The position numbers were made by a program, and so were the translations under genes. Shown piece by piece: positions 58,750 to 64,000 of a DNA stretch of 64,000 nucleotides. The stretch's first letter is position 1. Every line of letters begins with the position of its first letter. A model generated the notes under the pieces. The model saw nothing but the letters and a program-made list of their open reading frames with translations. It did not search any database and was not told where the DNA came from. The stretch is from Streptomyces platensis (lineage in GTDB: Bacteria > Actinomycetota > Actinomycetes > Streptomycetales > Streptomycetaceae). The stretch is from contig NZ_CP023691.1 of NCBI RefSeq assembly GCF_008704855.1, positions 3,968,001 to 4,032,000 on the forward strand, written 5' to 3'.

Positions 58750-59871
58750 TCAGGATGCGCCGAACAGCGCGCCGTAGAGCCCGAGGGCCCCGAGAGTGAC
58801 CGGGATCAGCGCCACTACGGCCACCGACTCGGCATGGTCCAGCCACCGGCGCAGCCGGGCGAGCGAGGGCTCCGGGATCCGCACCGCGAGCAGCGCGACC
58901 GGCAGCACCGCCAGCAGACCCAGCACGACCAGCGCGGGCGCCGCCGCCCCGCCGTCGGTGGCCCAGAGCAGCACCAGCCGTACGCCGACCGCCAGGCCGG
59001 CCGCCAGCAGCGCGACGACCTCCACCGCCAGCGGATACGCCCGTGCCCGTGAGCACAGCACGCCGCACAGCAGCAGCGCGGCGAGCACCGTCCAGAGGCC
59101 GGGTGTCTGCACCGCGAGCACCCCGGCCGCTCCGGCCGAGGCCGCCACGACCGTTGTTGCCGGGGCCAGCTCCCGGTGGGTGGCGCCCAGTGCGCCCGCC
59201 ACCTGGTGCCGGCTGACCGGCGTACCGCCGGAGTGCAGATCGTCGAGCCGGGTCAGGCCGGCACCCCGCAGTGCGAGACGCGGCAGCTGGCCCAGGACGA
59301 GGACGGAAACGAAGCCGAGCACAACTCCCGTACGTGCGGGGGTGGTCAGGGCCAGGCCCAGCTCCCAGGCGCCGACCGCGAGCGCGAGCGACGCGGCGGC
59401 GGTCAGGCCGCCCCGCCCCAGCCCCGTACAGAGCCCGAGGAGCGCGAGCACGGCCGCCACGGTGAGTCCGACGGCGGCGAGCCTCGCCGCGCCGCCCGGA
59501 ACCGCCTGCCAGGCCGTGGCCACCCCGAGCACCCCGCCGAGCAGCAACAGGGCGGCTCCCGGGGCCTGCTGCCCGTGTCGCGCGGCGAGTGCGCCGACGG
59601 CCGCACCTGCGGCGGTGACGAGGACGGCGGCGACACCCAGCCAGCGGGCCGCGTCCCCGTTGGCGTACCAACTTCCCGCGCAGGCCCCGGTGACCGCCGC
59701 GAGCAGCACACTCGCCGTCACCGCCGTCCAGACCCGGCTCCGCTCGCCCCATCCCCAGCCGCGGATCTCGAAAGGGGCGGCCACCGCGTCGGCGAGGTCC
59801 CGTGTGGTGGACTCCGGCCGGCCTGCGGCGTCATCCGGCTTCAGCAACTGGCCGTCGTAACCCCGCGCCAT
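58750..59871 (-). CDS. EccD-like type VII secretion membrane protein lacking the ubiquitin-like domain
   Basis: From ATG 59871 the product has 373 residues. After a short N-terminal cytoplasmic part (MARGYDGQLLKPDDAAGRPE) it has about 11 transmembrane helices (for example VWTAVTASVLLAAVTGACAG, LLLLGGVLGVATAWQAV, GVVLGFVSVLVLGQLPRLAL, SVAVVALIPVTLGALGLYGA). The loop LPRLALRGAGLTRLDD is typical of EccD. Normal EccD has about 450-500 residues with an N-terminal ubiquitin-like domain, which is missing here. It is followed after 23 bases by the MinD-like ATPase, so the two form a small operon divergent from the first kinase gene. Confidence 0.8.
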   Translation of the reverse strand: MARGYDGQLLKPDDAAGRPESTTRDLADAVAAPFEIRGWGWGERSRVWTAVTASVLLAAVTGACAGSWYANGDAARWLGVAAVLVTAAGAAVGALAARHGQQAPGAALLLLGGVLGVATAWQAVPGGAARLAAVGLTVAAVLALLGLCTGLGRGGLTAAASLALAVGAWELGLALTTPARTGVVLGFVSVLVLGQLPRLALRGAGLTRLDDLHSGGTPVSRHQVAGALGATHRELAPATTVVAASAGAAGVLAVQTPGLWTVLAALLLCGVLCSRARAYPLAVEVVALLAAGLAVGVRLVLLWATDGGAAAPALVVLGLLAVLPVALLAVRIPEPSLARLRRWLDHAESVAVVALIPVTLGALGLYGALFGAS

Positions 59872-60093
59872 GGCCCCTCGCCCCTCCCGTTGTGCATCGC
59901 CACACCTTACGGTCCCGTCGGCGCGCCGTGTCCACCACTCCGATAACGGGACAGGCACTGTGCCCCGGCCCGGCGCAACCGCCGTGACCTGCGCCGGGAT
60001 GCTCGAAGCGCGGACCGGAATGGGGCAAACCCCACCCCGGTCCGCCCAGCTACCCCATGGCACCCCGGTCGGCCACCGGGCAGGCTGGGGCGC

Positions 60094-61398
60094 ATGACGG
60101 AGAGTTCCCGCCCCAGTGCTGCCGAGGACGCCCTTGAGGGCGCCACACCACCGCCTCCAAGAGCGCCGCTCAGCAGCGCGACGTGGCGGGAGATCGCCTA
60201 TCTGCTGGCCAACTTCCCTTTGGGATGCGTGGCGTTCGCGGTGCTGATGGTGTGGGTGGTGGCGGGGATCGGGCTGTCCCTCATCGTGATCACGCTGCCG
60301 CTGCTGGCCACAGGGCTACAGGCGTGCCGGCACTACGGGAGGCTGGAGCGGGCCCGTGCACGGGCGTTGCTCGGGGTCCGGGTCGAGGAGCCGAGCCGAC
60401 TGCGGGCGCGGCACCCGGGCTTCCTGCCGTGGTTGTGGGCGAGTCTGAAGGATCCGGTCGCCTGGCGGCATGCGCTGTTCACGTTCATCCGGCTGCCGTG
60501 GGCCCTGATCACATTCCTGGTCGTCTTCGTGCTGTTCTTCCTGGGGTGGCCGGCGCTGCCCTGGGTGGCGCGCTGGCTGACCAACGTGGACCGGGCGATG
60601 GTGCGGGGATTCCTCTCGCCGTCCGACGAGTTGGAGCGGCGGATCGCCGAGCTGGAGACGGACCGGGTGACGGTCACCGACACCGCGGCCGCCGATCTGC
60701 GGCGCATCGAACGGGATCTGCACGACGGTGCGCAGGCCCGGCTGGTGGCGCTCGCCATGGGGCTCGGCCTGGCGAAGGAGAAGCTGCTGGAGGGCCGGGC
60801 CGATGAAAGCGTGGCGGCGATGGTGGACGAGGCGCACGGCGAGGTGAAGCTGGCGCTCCAGGAGCTGCGGGATCTGGCCCGGGGCATCCATCCGGCGATC
60901 CTCACCGACCGGGGGCTGGGGCCCGCGCTGACCTCACTGGCCGGGCGCTGCACGGTGCCGGTCACGACGACCGTGGACCTGTCCGAGCGGCCCGCGCCCG
61001 CCATCGAGGGCATCGTCTATTTCACCGTCTCCGAGCTGCTTCAGAACATCTCCAAGCACAGTGCGGCGCGGCAGGCGTCCGTCGAGGTGTGGCGCGTCCA
61101 GGAGGGCGGGTCCGCAGGAGCCTCGGACAGGGGTGGTCGTGGGCGACGGGCGGGCGGACGGCTGCTGATCCAGGTGTCGGACAACGGGAAGGGCGGGGCG
61201 CGGCTGGACGGCGGCAGCGGGATGGCCGGGCTCGCCGAGCGGCTGGGGTCGGTGGACGGGCTGTTCGTGCTGGATTCGCCGGTGGGCGGGCCCACGCGGG
61301 TGACGGCGGAGCTGCCGTGGCGGGAGCGGACGGGGGACGGGGCCGGAGTCGGGGGCGGGGCCGGGGCCGCGCGTCGGCGCGGCGGGGCGCGGGCCTGA
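60094..61398 (+). CDS. NarL-family sensor histidine kinase (first copy)
   Basis: The 434-residue protein has four membrane helices in two pairs (about residues 35-75 and 135-165) with almost no extracellular loop, so the signal is probably sensed in or at the membrane. The dimerisation/phosphoacceptor segment is AADLRRIERDLHDGAQARLV with His210, followed by LRDLARGIHPAILTDRGLGP and the ATPase segments SELLQNISKHSAARQ (N box), VSDNGKGGARLDGGSGMAGL (G1/G2). A basic insertion of about 30 residues (EGGSAGASDRGGRGRRAGGR) splits the ATPase domain. It is paralogous to the next kinase. Confidence 0.9.
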   Translation: MTESSRPSAAEDALEGATPPPPRAPLSSATWREIAYLLANFPLGCVAFAVLMVWVVAGIGLSLIVITLPLLATGLQACRHYGRLERARARALLGVRVEEPSRLRARHPGFLPWLWASLKDPVAWRHALFTFIRLPWALITFLVVFVLFFLGWPALPWVARWLTNVDRAMVRGFLSPSDELERRIAELETDRVTVTDTAAADLRRIERDLHDGAQARLVALAMGLGLAKEKLLEGRADESVAAMVDEAHGEVKLALQELRDLARGIHPAILTDRGLGPALTSLAGRCTVPVTTTVDLSERPAPAIEGIVYFTVSELLQNISKHSAARQASVEVWRVQEGGSAGASDRGGRGRRAGGRLLIQVSDNGKGGARLDGGSGMAGLAERLGSVDGLFVLDSPVGGPTRVTAELPWRERTGDGAGVGGGAGAARRRGGARA

Positions 61399-61631
61399 GG
61401 ACACAGCGGGCCGTCGGAGTGGGGCCGCGCGGCCGGCTGTGGTCGGCCGCTTGTGGTCGACCACAGGGCCGGGGGTGGGGATAACCCCCGGCGAAGACTG
61501 CGAGAACCCTCATGGTGCGGGGGCCGCCGGTCGCGGACGCTTGTCATGGCGGAAAAGGCCGCGGTGAGCGGCGGAGCAGACAGCGGCGCCGACAGGGCAT
61601 GGCCGCGCCCGGCAGAACGGACGACGAGACG

Positions 61632-62945
61632 ATGGATACCGCATACGCACCGCGACTTCGCGGCTCCCGGATGCCCGTGGGGCTGCGCGCCCCGTTCTCC
61701 GGGCGCACCTGGCGGGAGTTCCTCTACCTCTTCCTCAGCGTCCCGATGTCCGTCCTGATGTTCACGTACGCGATAACGGTGCTCGCGCTGGGCACCGGTC
61801 TGCTGGTGACGACCTTGGGCATCCCGGTGCTGGCGGGCGGCCTGGCCGGCAGCCGTGCGCTGGGCGGTCTGGAGCGGGCGCGGGCCCGCGCCCTGCTGGG
61901 GCTGGAGGTCGCCGCCCCGGAGCCGCCCCGCGCCTCCAGGCCGGGCCTGATGGGGTGGGTCGGAGCCGTACTCAAGAGCGGTGCGTCCTGGCGGCACGTC
62001 GTCTACTCCCTGCTGCACCTGCCGTGGGCGATCTTTTCCTTCGTCTTCTCGCTGACGCTCTGGACCGTCGGCTGGGCGCTGCTGGCCTACCCGCTGTGGC
62101 GGTGGACGTTCCCCGCGTATCTCGACCAGCCGGGCGCCCTGATGTGGGGCGACGGCCACGGCCACGGCGTCTATCTCGACACCCCGACGGAGATCGGGTT
62201 CACCAGCGGGTTCGGGCTGCTGCTGGTGCTGGCCGGGCCGTGGGTGATCCACGGGCTGACGCAGGTCGACCGCGTCATGGTCCACGGCCTGCTCGGGCCC
62301 TCCCTGCTCGCCACCCGGGTGTCGCAGCTGGAGTCGGACCGTGGGGTGGTGGTGGACACGGCGGCGGCCGACCTGCGCCGCATCGAGCGCGATCTGCACG
62401 ACGGCGCCCAGGCGCGGCTGGTCGCGCTCGCCATGGACCTGGGCCTGGCCAAGGAGAAGCTGGCGGAGGACCCGGAGGCCGCGGCCAAGATGGTGGACGA
62501 GGCGCACGGCGAGGTGAAGACCGCACTCCGGGAGCTGCGTGACCTGGCCCGGGGCATCCATCCGGCGATCCTCACCGACCGGGGACTCGGCCCGGCGCTG
62601 TCGGCGCTGTCGGCGCGGTGCACGGTTCCGGTGACGGTGACCGTGGATCTGGACCGCCGGCCGGCCGCGGCGATCGAGGGCATCGCCTACTTCACCGCCT
62701 CCGAGCTGCTCCAGAACGTCTCCAAGCACGCCCGGGCCACCAGCGCCACGCTCGATGTGTGGACCAACGCGGACCGGCTCATGGTGCTGGTCGCGGACAA
62801 CGGGCAGGGCGGCGCGCACACGGAGAGCGGCACCGGCCTGGCCGGCCTCGCCGAACGGCTCGATGCCGTCGACGGCCTGCTGATAGTGGACTCCCCGTCC
62901 GGTGGCCCGACCTGCATCACCGCCGAGCTGCCGTGGCGCGGCTGA
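61632..62945 (+). CDS. NarL-family sensor histidine kinase (second copy)
   Basis: From ATG 61632 (437 residues; an in-frame ATG 33 bases upstream is possible) the protein has four membrane helices, with a loop of about 30 residues between helices 3 and 4 (YLDQPGALMWGDGHGHGVYL) that the first kinase lacks. The phosphoacceptor segment AADLRRIERDLHDGAQARLV (His256), the LARGIHPAILTDRGLGPALS stretch, the N box SELLQNVSKHARATS and VADNGQGGAHTESGTGLAGL are nearly the same as in the first kinase. The two arose by duplication and probably share the response regulator downstream. Confidence 0.9.
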   Translation: MDTAYAPRLRGSRMPVGLRAPFSGRTWREFLYLFLSVPMSVLMFTYAITVLALGTGLLVTTLGIPVLAGGLAGSRALGGLERARARALLGLEVAAPEPPRASRPGLMGWVGAVLKSGASWRHVVYSLLHLPWAIFSFVFSLTLWTVGWALLAYPLWRWTFPAYLDQPGALMWGDGHGHGVYLDTPTEIGFTSGFGLLLVLAGPWVIHGLTQVDRVMVHGLLGPSLLATRVSQLESDRGVVVDTAAADLRRIERDLHDGAQARLVALAMDLGLAKEKLAEDPEAAAKMVDEAHGEVKTALRELRDLARGIHPAILTDRGLGPALSALSARCTVPVTVTVDLDRRPAAAIEGIAYFTASELLQNVSKHARATSATLDVWTNADRLMVLVADNGQGGAHTESGTGLAGLAERLDAVDGLLIVDSPSGGPTCITAELPWRG

Positions 62946-63236
62946 CCACCGGAGAGCATCGGCTGTCTGCCGTGGCGCGGATGACCACCGGGCGGCACTG
63001 GCGGAGGACCGCCGGGCGGCGCCTGCGGTGCCGCTCGGACAGCACTGGCTGACCACCGGACGGCGCTGAGCCAGCCACCGGGTCGGCGCCGCCGGGCCCC
63101 GCCCACCCCCACACCCGGCGCCCTCGGACCCCTGTCTGCGCCCCGGACCCCCTTACCGGCCTCGCTTCCGTCCGGATGCTGGGATGCTGGGGTCCGGCAG
63201 GGGCGGGACGGGGTGACACATGGGGGGATCTGAGCC

Positions 63237-63908
63237 GTGGAGGACAAGGTGCGGGTGGTCATCGCCGAGGATTCGGTGCTGCTCCGGGAGGGCCTGACCA
63301 GGCTGCTGACCGACCGGGGGCACGAGGTCGTGGCCGGTGTGGGGGACGCCGAGGCACTGATCAAGGTGATCGGGGAGCTGGCGGACGAGGGGGCGCTGCC
63401 GGATGTGGTGGTGGCGGACGTACGGATGCCGCCGACGCACACCGACGAGGGGGTGCGGGCCGCGATCCGGCTGCGCCGGGACCACCCGGGCCTCGGTGTG
63501 CTGGTCCTCTCGCAGTACGTCGAGGAGCAGTACGCGACGGAGCTGCTGGCCGGTTCGAGCCGGGGTATCGGCTATCTGCTCAAGGACCGGGTGGCCGAGG
63601 TGCGGGAGTTCGTCGACGCGGTGGTCCGGGTCGCCGGGGGCGGGACCGCGCTGGACCCGGAGGTGGTGGCCCAGTTGCTGGGCCGCAGCCGTAAGCAGGA
63701 TGTGCTGGCCCATCTGACACCCCGGGAGCGGGAAGTGCTGGGGCTGATGGCCGAGGGCCGGACGAATTCCGCGGTCGCCCGGCAGCTGGTGGTCAGCGAC
63801 GGTGCGGTCGAGAAACACGTCAGCAATATCTTTTCGAAACTGGGTCTGGCGCAGAGTGACGGGGATCACCGCAGAGTGCTTGCAGTGCTCACCTACCTCA
63901 ACTCCTGA
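63237..63908 (+). CDS. NarL/LuxR-family response regulator
   Basis: The 223-residue protein has a receiver domain (VRVVIAEDSVLLREGLTRLL, phosphoacceptor Asp61 in VVVADVRMPP, Lys in GYLLKDRVAEV) and a C-terminal GerE-type helix-turn-helix (LTPREREVLGLMAEGRTNSA to VVSDGAVEKHVSNIFSKLGL). Two GTG starts are possible: 63237, with GGGGGGA 8 bases upstream, and 63249, with GGAGG 5 bases upstream; the second gives a protein four residues shorter and is equally good. It lies 291 bp after the second kinase and should be its partner. A palindrome follows its stop codon. Confidence 0.93.
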   Translation: MEDKVRVVIAEDSVLLREGLTRLLTDRGHEVVAGVGDAEALIKVIGELADEGALPDVVVADVRMPPTHTDEGVRAAIRLRRDHPGLGVLVLSQYVEEQYATELLAGSSRGIGYLLKDRVAEVREFVDAVVRVAGGGTALDPEVVAQLLGRSRKQDVLAHLTPREREVLGLMAEGRTNSAVARQLVVSDGAVEKHVSNIFSKLGLAQSDGDHRRVLAVLTYLNS

Positions 63909-63910
63909 GG

Positions 63911-63929
63911 ATCTGACACCCTGTCAGAT
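63911..63929. terminator. Palindrome after the response regulator
   Basis: ATCTGACA and TGTCAGAT (63911-63918 and 63922-63929) form a perfect 8-bp hairpin with a three-base loop, two bases after the stop codon. It can be a short terminator or a protein binding site in front of the next gene, whose likely ribosome-binding site GGAGGAG lies near the right edge of the window. Confidence 0.45.
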
Positions 63930-64000
63930 GGGCTGTTCGAGGTATTTTCCGCCCAGGTCGAGGACTTTGGGCGTAGAACCAATGGAGGAGTCCGGAGCGT

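Noticed and set aside
58727..59752. A 1004-residue reading of the MinD-like ATPase
   Set aside because: The extra 342 codons lie opposite in frame to the EccD-like gene on the same strand, which has strong membrane-protein character. ATG 58726 with GGAG upstream is the better start.
62946..63236. Repeated GACCACCGG words between the second kinase and the response regulator
   Set aside because: Four loose copies with irregular spacing in GC-rich DNA. They resemble decayed coding sequence from the kinase end, not a defined binding array.

Overview
The window is a high-GC actinobacterial chromosome segment and almost certainly comes from a Streptomyces. The evidence is the GC-saturated third codon positions, frequent GTG starts, a 1161-residue RpoB and 1299-residue RpoC of streptomycete type, and the gene order tuf-fusA-rpsG-rpsL / rpoC-rpoB-rplL-rplJ-rplA-rplK-nusG-secE-tRNA-Trp. 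All calls are from reading the sequence; no database search was run.

Region 1 (1-18.4 kb, nearly all minus strand) is core information-processing DNA. It holds the start of the S10 operon (rpsJ), the str operon (tuf, fusA, rpsG, rpsL) with a clear promoter upstream of rpsL, a small DUF1707 membrane protein, rpoC and rpoB with their own promoter-like site, rplL/rplJ behind an L10-type leader with an attenuator hairpin, rplA, rplK, nusG, secE and tRNA-Trp.

Region 2 (18.6-25.9 kb) holds aspC, an adenosine deaminase, murB, a HadA/HadB-like dehydratase pair, rpmG, tRNA-Met and tRNA-Thr. It also has an amidohydrolase that seems to have lost catalytic residues, and a small SDR protein.

Region 3 (26,051-43,676, 17.6 kb) is an actinomycete integrative and conjugative element (AICE) inserted in the 3' end of a tRNA-Tyr gene. 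It is bounded by a 54-bp direct repeat. From left to right it carries a GNAT/GntR regulatory pair with two operator-like palindromes, a translationally coupled run of small membrane/coiled-coil genes, a 699-residue protein ending in a duplicated domain, a TraB/FtsK translocase, a cluster of palindromes (candidate clt), spread-type genes, a cytosine methyltransferase with a TTA codon, a Prim-Pol protein, an AAA/SF3-like ATPase, an iteron array (candidate origin), xis and int. The layout fits a RepPP-type AICE. SLP1 of S. coelicolor is known to use a tRNA-Tyr attachment site.

Region 4 (43.9-56.5 kb) has YajQ, YccF, HtpX and a ten-gene complex I operon, nuoABCHIJKLMN, that lacks nuoD, nuoE, nuoF and nuoG.

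Region 5 (56.7-64 kb) has a MinD-like ATPase with long disordered tails next to an EccD-like membrane protein without its ubiquitin-like domain. After these come two paralogous NarL-family histidine kinases and one response regulator.

The most noteworthy observations are the AICE control sites (iterons, traB-distal palindromes, integrase arm-type repeats, GntR operators, hairpin in front of int), the duplicated-domain protein, the MinD/EccD pair and the NADH-module-less nuo operon.
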